The notes: a model not told the origin generated them from the sequence alone. A stretch of DNA of 64,000 bases from Kingdonia uniflora (GCA_014058105.1 JACGCM010002205.1:3348001-3412000), one strand, 5' to 3'; positions 34,265-47,067 are shown, counted from the first letter of the stretch. Program-made: numbers and translations.

Positions 34265-36094
34265 GAGAAGTTCAACCCTCCGGTGTGTTCAATAACTTGT
34301 GTAACAAACACCCTTATTTTGTTTAAATCCTTGGCAAGAACTCCAGCTTAAGTTTACATGAATCTTCTTCTTATCTCAAACATATTCACAAGGCTTTAAC
34401 TCATGAAATACTGTAATCACCGCTTAACCAAAGATCTTGTAGAAACATCAAGTAAATTCAGCCATACATCGCTAGATCGAATTTTCATTTGCATTTTTTG
34501 TTACTAATTATCTAAACCGAAGAAACTCTATGCCTTTGTACCAACAACAAATTCATACCTGGTCTTCAAGCTCCCTACTGGCAACACTTTCTTGCCCATA
34601 ACTTTTATTCTATTTATACTATCTTTTACGTAAAATGTGACATTCTTGGGATTCAGTACTGTTCATTTTTGTTTAAGCTATCTCCCCAGAAACCCCTTGT
34701 TCAGATGAAATAGCTAAACTTCTAACTTCATATCACTCTGCATTCTCTAGAGACAGTATATGGATCGCTAAAGGCCTATGTTTTTGGCAGATTGGCTCAG
34801 GTTATGTTCATATCCTGTCATAATTTATTTTTTAGATTCCAATTTTTTGCTTATTTTCTGAGACTGTCTTCCAGTCACTAACTAAGCAATGGCAGACAGA
34901 AAGTAGCAGCAATATTGTCTGAGACTATAATAAGTAATGAAACTCAGATGAATATGTCTAGAATTTCTAAATTCCAAAGAATAAATGACGAAAGTCAAGT
35001 ACTGTTTCTCGCTAATATAAGAATTTTCACTCCATATTTTGAACAATATATATATATATATGAACAACATCGTGGTAATTTAACACTATAAAACAAAGAA
35101 TTGGTACATTTGAAATGGTATTTAATACCAATTTCATTGGAAGCAGGTTTTCATTTTTATACCAAAATAGATATACTGCAGATAGTTGCATCGAAATGGT
35201 ATTTAATATATGTGGCGGCTTTCATTGTGTAAACACAATGGCTTAAATCTATATGCTATATAATACAATCCCACCGACTCTTTCGATGGAAATAAAAGAA
35301 AAGAAACATCCATCGTGCCTAATTTGCTGTATTTTGGTTTAAGTAATCGCATTTGGAAGTCTTCTTGACCGACTTCTACTTTTCCCAACATACATTGCAA
35401 TGTTTATAGAGTTATAGATTCCAATGTCACACTTAATCAACGGTTAGGATAAATATCGGGACGATATTGAAGGTCTAGATTGAAAGTTTACAATGTGCTA
35501 AAATATGATGGCACCGCTGCACTAGATGTGAATGGATCAAGTCTGCCCAAAGAAAATATATCTCTTCTACTTAATTGAGGTCACAGTTAGAAAGAATCAA
35601 ACATTTTAGGTTAAATGCCCTTCACATTATAAGAAAAAAATATTAGCATGTTGTAGCTAATTTATTCCATAACAGCTCAGCTTGGCATTCCTTGTATACT
35701 ATAACCATATGCATGTGATGTTAAAATCTATCTACTCTTTCAACGAAAACTAAAGGAAGTCACCAATCATTTGCAGATGTGCCTAATTAGCTTAGCTGAC
35801 AGACCTATAATTTGGCTAGTTTCAAGTAATTGATGAATTTGCATTGCATCATATTCATGGATCCAAATTTTTATCAAATGGAGAAAATAAGTAACGACAG
35901 TGTCTAAAGTGGAAATTGAATTGTTTTCTCGACTAGAAGAAGAGTTGATTTTTTTTAGTCGAAAATAAGAGGGGGAAAGTAAATAACGATAGTGGTTCTA
36001 AAATAACAATTGTTAATGGAAGTCATATTATTACAACAGAGTAGCCAAGTCGTAAATCTACCTCCAAAAGTGTCATTATTTACCATTTTTGGCC
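34265..36094. other. no gene identified
   Basis: AT-rich. Two diverged copies of a stretch of a few hundred bases seem present near 35180-35400 and 35690-35850 (shared phrases: TCTATATGCTATATAATAC-like, CTCTTTC-A-G-AA-TAAA-G-A, GTGCCTAATT, AGTAAT). A short (TA)n lies at 35048-35061. No domain is recognised. Confidence 0.35.
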
Positions 36095-37220
36095 TAGTGA
36101 CAGAAGAATGTGAAGAAGCTTTTTAGGAACTCAAAACCTTTCTGGATAAGTCTTCCATCATGAGCACCCCGATAAACAATAAGGAACTGATCATCTACCT
36201 CGCAGTTACATAAAATTCTATCAGCTTGATTCTCATTCGACTTGAGGGCAAGGTCGAAAAACTAGTATATTTTATCAATAAAACCCTCAATCCAAGATAA
36301 ACAAGATATTCTAAGATCGAGCGACTCCTATTAACTCTCATCTACACTTCGCAAGAACTCAAGCACTACGTACTTCCAAGCTCATTCTATCAAGGTTATG
36401 ACAAACTACCCACTCTGAGAAGTTTTATCTAAGAACGACAAGTCGTGAAGAGTGTGACAATGGTCTGTTAGCTTGGGGGAACATGATATCAAATTTAAAC
36501 AGTGTCATTCAAAAAAGGGTCAAGCAGTCATCAATTTTCTAACAGATTTTCCTGTTAAAGATCCAGATTGGGATCAGCACGACCCTAACCTCATAGAAGA
36601 AGTACCAAAAGATCCACCTACAAAACCATTTGATGAGCGAGCTGAATGAATTACAAGAAAAGGATGAAGACTTCTTACAGATGGCTCAACAAGACCCGTA
36701 GGGTCAAGAATTGGAATCGTACTAATTACCTTGTCCAAGGATAGAATCGAGAAATTAATCTGCTTAGATTTTGAAGCTTCAAATAATGTTACTGAGTACG
36801 AAGCTTTTATTTATGGCCTCGATTTAGCGCTCGAGCTTGACGTTCTTGAGCTATCAGTCAATATAGATTCATTGATAATCGTCTACCTTTGCTCTGAATA
36901 ATACAAGAAGAAAGGCAAAATGGTCAACTATGCAGCCCTCGTTGCCGATAAGATGAGCAGATTTGTGAAAGCTACTCTCGACTATTTACCACGATGAGAG
37001 AATATAGACATGACGATTCCTTAGCTTACTTAGTCGGGGTCTTGGTTACATAAGCACGATATCTCCAAATCAAAGTGATGTCAACCCCCATCATTGATCT
37101 CTACTCTGTACGCGCGATCAATACTCAGGGCGATGAAGAGGAGCACGACGATTGGAGGAAACTTTTTTTCACCTACCTCGTCCTGAAAAACAAATGTGAC
37201 GGGCCCCTTCTAAAAAATCT
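36095..37220 (+). pseudogene. Ty3/gypsy Tat-type RT end and double RNase H, decayed
   Basis: Starts inside pol: TEECEEAFQELKTFLDKSS and ELIIYLAVT (36105-36210) fit the RT-RNase H junction of plant Tat-type elements. VYFINKTLNP- and RYSKIERLLLTLIY-like stretches continue the first RNase H. A second RNase H follows: DGSTRPVGSRIGIVLI near 36680-36725 and FEASNNVTEYEAFIYGLDLA near 36770-36830, with D, E and D of the active site visible. Two RNase H domains in tandem are the hallmark of the Tat lineage. Reverse transcriptase proper and everything upstream are missing; several stops are present. Confidence 0.75.
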
Positions 37221-38390
37221 AAAAAATACCGACAGTTGATTGAAAATTCAAAGCGTTATATGGTTTAAGAAGGCCATCTATATCGTAAATCAGTAACATG
37301 GGCTTATCTAAAGTTCCTTTCCAAGAAGTAAGTCGATGAAATGCTCAAGGAATTACATGAAGGAACTTGTGGCTCCCATGTCGCGGGACGGTCACTTGCA
37401 AATAGAGCAATTACGCAAGGAGTATTCAGGACAGGAATGTGCAAGTATGCGGAAGAGTACTAACGAAGATGTGACACATGTTAACGACATAAACATATGA
37501 TATGAGCACTTACACTCGAACTCCATACAAGCAAGGTATTCTAGCCTTTCAAGCGGTGGGTGCTCGATCTCGTGGGTGAATTTCCCAATACGCCGGGTAA
37601 CCGATTTTTTTTACTTGTGGCGACAGATTATTTTACAATATGGGTTGAAGCAGCTTATCTTTGTCGAACTAGAGAAGAAAATGTCATCTCTTTTATCTGG
37701 GAACATATTATCACACGGTTTAGACGCCTCCACAAGATGCAGATCGATAACGGGCCCGATTCATTGGAGAAAAGGTCGTGGCTTTCCTCAACAAACACAA
37801 CATCATTCATTCCCCGTCAAATCCATACTACCCCCAAGGAAATGGCCAGGCCGAGATCACCGACAAAACAATAGTAGATGGTCTCAAGAAGTGACATCAA
37901 TCACAAAAGAAAGGAAATTGGATACGGGAGCTGCCTCACATCTTATAGGCAAATCGTACTACACCATGACAATCAACTAGTTATTCCCCCTTCCTCCTGG
38001 CTTACGGCATCGAAGCCATCATTCCAGCAGAGTACCACCATCCTGTCAAAGATCACGAGCTAACAAACGAGGAGAATGAATTCAAGCTAGCCTGTAATAT
38101 GAACTGGATCGATAAAACTCAAGCTCGAGTTATTACCAACCTGGGTCGATATCATCATATACTAGCCAGCTCGTACAATAAAATAGTCTGAAGCCATGAG
38201 CTCCATATCGATGATATAGTCCTAAGAGAAATCCCTAAGAGAAGAAAAAAGTTATATGTTGGGAAGCTCGTAAAAAATTATGAAGGTAATTTCCTAATCG
38301 TTGGCCGCACTGGCCTTGGATCATACTACCTCATAATAGAGAAAGGCGTCCAAATACCAAATCCCTGGAGCACTAGGAGAATGAAATGAT
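37221..38390 (+). pseudogene. Ty3/gypsy Tat-type integrase, decayed
   Basis: A zinc-binding region is seen at 37335-37480 (ELHEGTCGSHVAGRSLA, later RRCDTC). The catalytic core follows from 37557 (DLVGEFPNTPGN, LLVATDYFTIWVEAA, then IDNGPDS near 37743, and GNGQAEIT-like sequence near 37840), giving the three acidic positions in expected order. The C-terminus includes YGIEAIIPAEYHHP near 38005, IDDIVLREI near 38210 and NPWSTRRMK near 38360, matching the PWNAxxLKxYY end of this family. Multiple frameshifts and stops are present. The antisense gene begins about 250 bp downstream. Confidence 0.8.
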
Positions 38391-38639
38391 ATTATCGCTA
38401 AATCCCTAGTTCTCCTTACAGATTACTCTATTTTCATTTTTTACATTCCAAAAGTGATATTTCAATCTTCAATAATGTGTATATTATTTTCTACTAAATG
38501 AAAACTTTTAAGTTTTTTCCCACATTACTCTTTACATACACTCTACTCCATCTCCAAGATTAAAGCAATGATAATACTAGCTTTCAATCGATCCATCTAT
38601 AAATATATCAACGATTAAAACAAAGGTAATACTAGTTTT

Positions 38640-41600
38640 TAATCAATGATCTCTACTATCTCTAAGACACAAGATAAAGCAAAGGTAAAACTAGTTTTTA
38701 TCTCTCTACATGTCTACATTATAGAATACACAGGTCACTTTTATAGGTTTTTCTTTCGGGAGGTCAACTGCGCTTTCCCCTATGTAGGAGGTTGTGCAGC
38801 CATAAATTATGAAGCTCGAGCATATACAACATTTCTTCCTCGCTCTACCTGTTTTGCTGTAGTGGAGCCTAAATCGGTCTCCATGGAGTTTAGACAATTA
38901 GCTCAATCTATTTCAGCTTTATAGATACAACCTTTCAATATTAAACAGTCGTGTAAGGTATCCCTTTCGAGCTCAAGACTCTTCACTTCTTCCATAAAAT
39001 AGGCGATGGCCACCATTATTTCCCTCGAGTATACCTCATCCAGGGAAATCTTATTTCAGTCCGGCATGGCTAACTCAGCAAATTGCGCTTTTAATGTCTT
39101 ATGATGTTTATTCAACTTCACGTAATGAGAATCTGCCTGCTTTAAACGTTCTTCTAACTTTGATATCAGCTCTGTCACCATGTCCTGCTCAGTACAATTT
39201 TTTTTAACTCCTCCACTTTGCCACGTAGTACCACCAACTCCAACTCATTTACATCACCTCCCCCAGTACGAACTTTATTCAGTAACTCATCCTTTCTCTT
39301 GATATGTACCTGTAACTCTTGCTATTTACGGAGAGCGCACTCTAACTTATAATCACTCTATCTAGTTTCTTTGTTCGCTTTCCTTACGGCAGCTCAAACA
39401 AAAACTAGATCTGTCTCCAACTATTTAATTCGAGCTGATGTGTTAACCGTATCACCCTTGGCAGTCGAGACCTCGGCGTCATTTTTTTTATTTTTTGATC
39501 GTTCTCTAGCCTCCGCCTTCTTACCATGCGAACTAGTCAAGTTCGCCTCCAGCTTCGCAACTCGCTCATTCAGTATGTCACATTGGGTTTGGGCGACTCG
39601 ATGGTCAATATCCTAACTTTGTATGGCCTCACTCAACTAATATACCACACTTTTGAAACTCGCTAAATCAGTTCATGCCTTCACAGGTTCGCTTTCCTTC
39701 CTAGCCACTTGACCCCTCAAACTGTCCATATTATCCTACAACTCCTTATCTTCCGCCTTTAACGATCTAATACGATATTGTGCGGCATCCACTTCTTTAC
39801 CTTTTACCATCAACAAATCTACACAACTATTCAGCTTCGCTACATCACTTTGAGCATTAACGAGCTCCCCTTGCAGTTTTACTTGTTCAACATCTTTACT
39901 TTTGATCTGCTGGGTCAGACTATTCACAGTTTCTGTAGTCTTAGTGAGCCGGATCTCCAATTTAACATATTGATCCACTCCCTCTTCATTTGCCTCTTTA
40001 ATCCTATCAAACTCCTCCGAGAACTCATAATTGCATTGAAGCACATGTTGTTCACTCGATCAGACAGTTTCCAACTCGACCTATATACACAGCTTGATTA
40101 AACAGTATTTAATAAAAACAATCAAAATACTTCAGGTTACAACATGACTTACATATCTAACAAAGTTTTATCTATCACAAACCAACAAAAAGATATGCTA
40201 CTTAGCCCTCAAGTAAGAAGTTATCTCACACTGATGGCCATACTATCTATACTTCCTCATATTTTAAGGTACACATTTTCTACGTTCTTATTTTTAAACA
40301 TTCCAAAATGGTTTAATTATACTTGGATTGTTTTCATTAACATGATTTTCATCTACCCTCTAACCTTACTTTGTAGCTCTAGAGTTGCAAAATGAACATG
40401 TCAAAACAATTTTGAGTTATTTTCTAACCTGTAACTCTGCTTGCGAAGTCAACAGAGTTACTGAAACATTTTGCTCCTTAGCAAGCTTTTTCTCTAAGTT
40501 CTCAATTTTGAGGTGCATACCTTGAAGTTCCTACAAGATAATATTTATATCTCTTAAAAAAATTCATAATTAACCTCCAAATATATCTCATACAATCACA
40601 ATTTTCAATTCACAAAAACAAACTTCAAATCTTTACTCTACCTTCTCTTCATCTCCTTCACGGTTCTCAAAATCAGTTCTTGAGGAGACCGCATCCTATC
40701 CTTTCACAACACCTTGAGGAGAGCCATTTTTAACCTCAGACACCTCTTTAGTATCTGCCTCCTCCACTTTGATGAACTGCCCTTCTATAATCGCCTCAAT
40801 ATCAGATGTAGAGTATCCATCCTCCAAGAGCTTTTGACCAAGGCTATCATGGGCAGCTACAACTTTCTCTACATTCTTTTTTGCCTCTTCTGCGAGTTTG
40901 CGCATTGTTACCTAGAAAGAATTCTTCAGGTCAGCTATCGCAGAGTTTGCATGCCACTTCTCCCATACTGCGTCAGCCTCAAGTTGAGCAATTCTACCCT
41001 CGTACTCACTCCTCCCGTCCTCGAACCCGAGGCAAAGTCCTTTCAGCAAGTGCGATGCTTACAAATAGAATATTTCAGTTCGATAATACACAACCATAAA
41101 CAAATCAAAATGTTACACTTACATTGCACAACTCCATTTTCAGTGACATATCTAAACCCTCACCACCTTCTCACGCAGACGCCCTCCACTTGTTCTCCAC
41201 TGCCAGCAAATTGTCCTCCACAATAGGGCTACTTCCACCCTCCTTCCCCTCACTCAATGCAGTAGGAGCATCTATTTTTCTCTTCTTCAAACTGATTTCG
41301 ACCTCCACACTCTTCGTGATCGCCAAGTTTAAACCATCAACCTTGGTCTTCCTCTTCGAATGCTTTGTATCAATTTGCTCGATGAAGTCTCCACAGACTT
41401 TGACTTGAGAGCCATCGGAGTAGCCTTAACTAGCGTAGGAAGTGCTCCGACGGCCGATGTTACCGTTCCATCATCCCCAGATGTCATACTGCTTTTAGTC
41501 ATCTTTCTCATCACTTGGAACTTAAGCACCATTTTAGACCTGCTATTAGCCCCCTTGAACCTGCTAATCTCGAGCTCAGTCAATATAATTTCGAGCTCCT

Positions 41601-42560
41601 TGCCCTCTCGAGCTACAAAATCAATTAACGTTTCCTTTCTCGTGACTTTAGAACGAGGATCTGCATGCATAATCAACATTGTTAAATACATACATGACGA
41701 AAATACAAGAACTACAGGTCGATTTCACAATTAATTACTTACTTTTCTTCATTGTTTTATATAAAAGGTCCATGGGTTCCTCGTCCACTCATTGGGGACA
41801 ACTGCTTTTCACCCATATCATATTATTATTCCACACCCGTCCTGTTGAATTCAGGACGAAGAACAAAGGTCGAGATGAACTGAAAGAGAAGTGCACGCCC
41901 CCAGTCGCCGCATAATATTTTACAGTATAATACTGCAACACATCCAAAGGGGTTATCCTCCTCTGCACCCCTTCAAATTCCCATCTTCTGTTCAAATAAT
42001 CATATACATTTAACACTTCCCAAACATTACCATTTAGTTGGGCAAGACATGCCTCAATCGCATTGAGAATACCTTTTGCCAGATTACTCAAAGACAACAT
42101 CAACCCATACTATAACTGGGAAAGATAGCACAAGAATCCCTGGTCCAGATCACTGTGGATACTCCCATTGAAATACTCCAAAGAAATAGACTCGTCCACT
42201 CCCCTCTCATCATTCTCATGCTCTAGTTCAAGCAATAAGAAAAATTATTTTTTACCATTTTGGATTGTACATCCCCTAAACGAATTCCCTACATGTTCTA
42301 TAACCTTACCCCATGTACCACCTAAACTACCTTTTATTTTATAAAACTCCTTGAATAAATTAGATTCTACATGATATGATACAAAGTTACCAGGGAAATT
42401 TGGAAACTCTAATTCATCATCTCCCTCCACTTCTACCTCTACTGCATCCAAGATCTCCATTCTAAGCTTGCTTGCCTCCCCCCTAGAATCTACATTATCA
42501 CTTTCTATAGGTACAACCTTGATCAAACGACCAGAGGTCGGAGTCTCCATCTCAATAGAA
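38640..42560 (-). pseudogene. antisense multi-exon coiled-coil gene of the Tat-type element (aORF)
   Basis: Runs opposite to pol, between integrase and the 3' LTR. The first segment (42550-42245, start METPTSGRLIKV) has NLFKEFYKIKGSLGGTWGKV. It continues to 41789 with YTVKYYAATGGVHFSFSSSR and RPLFFVLNSTGRVWNN, resembling the N-terminal part of proteins encoded antisense in Tat elements. An intron is suggested at about 41650-41745 (AAA/GTAAGT ... CATGCAG/AT). A basic linker follows (41650-41329). Then come long heptad-type segments at 41060-40650 and 40050-38900 (KLAEEAKKNVEKVVAAHD; LTKTTETVNSLTQQIKSKD), separated by further intron-like gaps. Stops occur in the last third. The function is unknown; antisense ORFs are known from Tat elements such as Grande and Retand. 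Confidence 0.6.
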
Positions 42561-42599
42561 GGCTTGTGATTGAGGTTTATTTCTATAACTGATCCTTCT

Positions 42600-43660
42600 C
42601 ACGCCTTTACCTACATATAGGTTCAGGTATCACCATTATTATTTTTAAATTATTTTATATATACATTTTTCTATGTATTTAACATACACATTATCATACA
42701 CAAACATATATACTTTTTCATGTAAACACAAATTTTTACAGGTTTACTAAAAATAGCAAACTTTTCAAATTTCAAATACACACAACATATGGTAAATTAT
42801 ACATCTAATATCAAAGGATTCCTCTAAATTACAAATACAAATCAGACAGATCAGCCAAAATTCTATTAACCTTCAACGTCTAAGTAAGAATTCGGGATGT
42901 CATACAACCCTTATTTTACTATAGTACTTTGCAACAAAGATTTTTCCTCCACTTGTACAATATCACGATCCTTTCTCCTCCTGCAATGGTGACGACTTTT
43001 GTTTTTTCTATCTCTGTGATCTCTAACAATCAGTTCTTCCTCTCCCTCTCTCTCAATTTTTGTCTGCTTATTTTTTGAAACGTTCAGACGAGGAAGAGGA
43101 AGGGTTATTTATATTTTCTCTCTAACCGTTGGCAGTTATTGGGGCTCACACGAGCCGTCCTCAGTTTTTATGCCAAAACGTCCCTTCCACTATTCATGTT
43201 AGACGTTTTGTACCTTTTGGGTGAAAATGCCTTTTCATCATTACCCCAAATCTTATATTTTAATATATTTCTCTCTCTCCTAACCAAATCCCTCTCACAC
43301 CTTCCCAGACTCATTAAGACACTACACTCACACGCAATTGAACTTTCTCTCCCAAATAAAGACTGACAATCTGATTCCTAATCTCCTACTTCAATTACTT
43401 ATAAACCTGCTCATGTTAGTTCTAATGCTGCAACATTTCAAATTTTAAAATTTTCTTTTCAACAACATTTACCACAAAATAGGAACACATTCAGAAGAAA
43501 GTATTCTCCCTTTATTCAATTTACAGTTAGTTGACCTTACGAAGTTTGTGCTTTCGCAAATAGTCACACATAAAATATCTAAGATGCCCTAAGGCACCAC
43601 ATCTAATCAATTCATGCCGAGAAATCCTCTTATCTTCCTCAACAATTTCCTCCAGAGCAA
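42600..43660. other. non-coding part between antisense ORFs
   Basis: AT-rich. The part at 43139-43170 matches 2895-2930 in the other element copy. No ORF with a recognisable product. Confidence 0.4.
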
Positions 43661-43666
43661 TTTTAT

Positions 43667-43900
43667 TTACCATAGCTTTTCGAGCTTCAGCTCCAAGACC
43701 AATTCACAGAATATCTCACTATACACATGACGCCCAACCTCGTTCTCCCTCACCCTCACAGTTAACCCATCAAACTGTATCGATAATTCAGGCAAGTTGG
43801 CATTATACTCAAACTGCCCAAAGATCCTTTCCCAAACTTTAGCCACCTTTATTGCTAAGCGCCCCTCCGACGCATGCCTCGCTATCTGAGAACGAGTCAT
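43667..43900 (-). CDS. small antisense ORF of Tat-type element (SEGRLAIKV family)
   Basis: 77 codons, no known function. It starts MTRSQIARHASEGRLAIKVA and includes FEYNANLPELSIQFDGL and NEVGRHVYSEIFCELVLELK. It is homologous to the broken copy at 3567-3770. It lies antisense to the element, about 1.1 kb upstream (in its own direction) of the coiled-coil antisense gene and about 2 kb from the 3' LTR end. It could be a separate small protein or a 5' exon of the long antisense transcript; no splice donor was judged decisive. The open frame here is intact. Confidence 0.45.
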   Translation of the reverse strand: MTRSQIARHASEGRLAIKVAKVWERIFGQFEYNANLPELSIQFDGLTVRVRENEVGRHVYSEIFCELVLELKLEKLW

Positions 43901-43976
43901 TACAATTTTTGTCTCTTCCTCCGCTCTACTTCACATTTCTAACATTATTTATACATACAGATTACGATCACACAAA

Positions 43977-43988
43977 CCCCCCCCCCCC
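43977..43988. repeat. poly(C) tract, 12 nt
   Basis: Uninterrupted C run between the two small antisense ORFs. Confidence 0.9.
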
Positions 43989-44820
43989 ATTCCGCATATA
44001 GAATAATAAATATCTAATCCCCTTGTCCGTAACTGACAACCCTAAAATCATGTTTGAAAATTATTTGATCTTATCTTTTAAAAACGAACTCATTATATTT
44101 GTTCATTCGACCATCAATTTTTTGACCTAACTTCCAAAATCTCCTAACTATTTTACATACATCCTACATAACTCTATAGTTCGCATTCTTCGTTCTAAGC
44201 ATTCCATATACTCATGGTTGAGCTCTTACAATAGTTTTTGTTAAATATTTTCTATCTACATACAGCTCGAATATGCCATTTTACAATATTATCTTATTTG
44301 ACTAGGTGATCTGTTATAGCTCAATCACGTAGATTTTACTTCAGTTTGATATAATTATCCATCACACAAAAAATCTATTTTTATTTCATTTACCATACTA
44401 ATTTCTAGTTCAATCTATCACCAAAGAATTACTGTAAAAATATATTTTTCTTTAGCTCCACAATTACTTACAGAATACTTTACAGAGCACAATTTTTCAT
44501 AACCTTCCTACAGATAGATCTACAGGTTACATTACATATCAGTTTTTCGTATTGAAGAACATACACCACCAACATGAAACACTTCTGTAAGAAAAGATAA
44601 GAAGATTATTGTAACAGAGCCTGAATTTTAATCTAAAGACTGGAAGCATATTTCCAATCTCCGTCTCTGCCACCATCTTCTCTTGCTATGTAACCTCCAC
44701 CACCTCGAAGGCAGAGAAAAAAGAATGATTATACTTTTTACAAAGCCCAATCCCTCGTAGGGTAATGGCAGTACTTCTTGGTACATACACTGGCTTCCTC
44801 ATCGCCTTATTGATGACATC

Positions 44821-45072
44821 CTATGTAAGATGATGGAGGCATACCTGGCGTTGCTCACCCAACAAAATCAGATGGTGGAATTGCCACATTTGATAATAAT
44901 CATTATCAGCATCTGCTGCTTGCTCATCAGTCATCCCCTGGTAAGTTGGTAGCACCGTGATGGGAGTAGGTATATCCAAAGGTTGGTTGCCAAAGTATTG
45001 TAGTTGAAGTTTTTGCACTTCAACCAACACCCTTGCTTCATATACTTGGCGCCTCATCGTCACCATTCTCAA
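44821..45072 (-). CDS. small antisense ORF next to the LTR
   Basis: 83 codons, no recognised domain. It starts MRMVTMRRQVYEARVLVEVQ, is Gln-rich, and ends QFHHLILLGEQRQVCLHHLT. Its place matches that of the MVKTRAH ORF at 4392-4508 in the other element copy, with weak similarity at the N-terminus. It is possibly the 5' exon or a leader ORF of the antisense transcript. Confidence 0.3.
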   Translation of the reverse strand: MRMVTMRRQVYEARVLVEVQKLQLQYFGNQPLDIPTPITVLPTYQGMTDEQAADADNDYYQMWQFHHLILLGEQRQVCLHHLT

Positions 45073-45403
45073 GACAAGCAGAACTACATATTATTTCTAG
45101 TGACAGAGTACTTTCACAGCGATGGCAGATGATACCGTATCAACAATATTTATAGCATAACCATATTCAGTGCAATCCAGAGTTCCAAAGCAGCCATCAT
45201 TCAAAACCAGTTATTATTGAGAAACCCAACTGCCAAATACATCAATCCTTTCTAATGCATTAAATGCCAAACGCAGTCTTCCATACATAAGTGATAAGTC
45301 CCAACCCAATCCCATTCAACGACTCCCTTTCAAACTTCCAACACACAAACATTCCACATCATTACTCAACTAAAACCACCTGTGCCTTCAATTGTGAGAG
45401 GGC

Positions 45404-45487
45404 GATCGTAGGGACCTATCCCTCGACCTACTCTAAACATGAAATGATCATAGGGACCTGTCCCTCGACCTATTCCAAACTTGAACT
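45404..45487. repeat. 42-bp tandem duplication
   Basis: Units 45404-45445 and 45446-45487, each starting GATC(G/A)TAGGGACCT; about 85% identical. It lies in or just before the LTR. Confidence 0.85.
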
Positions 45488-45639
45488 ACCTCAATACCAG
45501 ACTCACGCATTATACACGTGACCAATATAATCAGCAAACATTAGACCATGAATTGATAAAGAATGTGGATCGAGCACTACAGAGAATATGAATAAGTCAA
45601 AGACACTTGTCTCCCACGAACTTGCAGTTACACATTTAA

Positions 45640-45984
45640 CTGTCACCTGTCCCATTTTTAGGAGAACGTGCCTCTACATGATATCAAACTGAGAGTGAGG
45701 TCTATAAAAAGGATGAGTTCCAGAGGAGAAAGGACTAAGAATTTTTATCTTTCAAGATCAAGTATTTCTAGCCCAAGTGATTACTTTTAATAAGATATCA
45801 GTCTCAACTAATAAAAGTTACAGTTACTAAATCCATAAATTGAGGTCGTGGTTTTTACCTATTCAAAGGTTTTCATGCTAAATCACCTGTGTTATTTCTT
45901 GAATTATACTAATTCTTGTCACAAGTACATTTGGTGTAAGATCTAATTTTGAGCTATCTCGAGCTACGAAATTAGGCCATTACA
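45640..45984 (+). repeat. 3' LTR segment of Tat-type element
   Basis: Contains TCTATAAAAAGGATGAG (TATA box near 45704), AATAAGATATC (45805), GAGGTCGTGGTTTTTACCTA with TTCAAAGGTTTTC (45842-45880), ACATTTGGTGTAAG and the end ATTAGGCCATTACA. The same landmarks in the same order occur at 62066-62398 and 4985-5325. No primer site follows, as expected for a 3' LTR. The 5' limit of the LTR is not determined. Confidence 0.65.
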
Positions 45985-46602
45985 ATTACCTCACTAAATG
46001 AAGCACCAACCACCTTAAGTGGAAAATTTGCAACTTTTTAATATGGACAAGTTAAGATATCCAAACATTATAGGCATTACACTTCATCAATCAGAGTCTA
46101 AGTTTAAAATGGACTTCAAATTTCCATTATGATAACTTGTGAATATCTTAATTCCATTTTTTTATTTTTTTTCGTGAAGTATGTATATACTACATTTATA
46201 AAGAGGGATCGATCACCCCCAGAGCACACACTTCGGCTCCTAAAGGACTTATAATTAATTCAGGGAAAAGTAGCTCCATCTAAAATACTCGGTGCACACT
46301 GGAATTCATTGTCTATCAACTCCTGCACATAAAAAGGAACAAATATATTACACTTATGTTTTCATGGATCTAAAGAACTTCAATTATTCAGGGTCATCCA
46401 TTAAGGGATCAGGACTGTATTTGGAAAAGAGCGGAACTCTGATTGTTTGCATTTTATATCTTCTTTAGCCAATATCCTTATATTACTAACTTAAAGAATC
46501 CAACTAATTTAGTTTCTATCTTAAACTGACAATTTTTTTTTCCAGGAAAACCCATATGGGTATAACCCTATACCAAAAACTCGCATGCTATTAACGAAAT
46601 CT
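45985..46602. other. no gene seen between LTR and serpin pseudogene
   Basis: AT-rich flank. It may include the original upstream region of the serpin gene. No promoter could be assigned. Confidence 0.3.
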
Positions 46603-46968
46603 ATGACCACCGAATTGGTTCCTTGTCTTTAGCTTATAAATTCTGTTGGGATGAAAATAACAAAAATCTCAAACTTTGTATTCTCCCTCTTATCAATGCA
46701 ACTTGGTCTAAGTTTAGTAGCATCTGGATCAACAGGTAAAACTTTGAAACAAATGTTGTCTTTTCTCAATATTAATAGCTTCCAGGATCTCAACACGATC
46801 AATTCTCGAATCATTAACTCTCTTAACACTGAAATCATGGGTGGGCCTATTGTATCTTGCATTGGTGGTGTTTGGGTAGACCGGTCTCTCTCTATCAGAC
46901 CTTATTTTAAGAAAATTGCACACACGGTTTGCCGAGCAAATGCTGAAGTTTTGGATATCAGGAATAAT

Positions 46969-47067
46969 GTGAGTCCATATTTTTGGTTTAAAGTAATTTG
47001 CCCCGTTGATCACCTATTGGGAGCAGCTTTATTTAGTTTCTCAATTTTGATGACCATGTTTTTACAG
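46969..47067 (+). other. serpin intron (99 bp)
   Basis: Donor AAT/GTGAGT and acceptor TTTACAG/GCA. Removing it joins residues in phase 0 and restores family alignment (EVLDIRNN then AEEARAQ). Confidence 0.7.
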
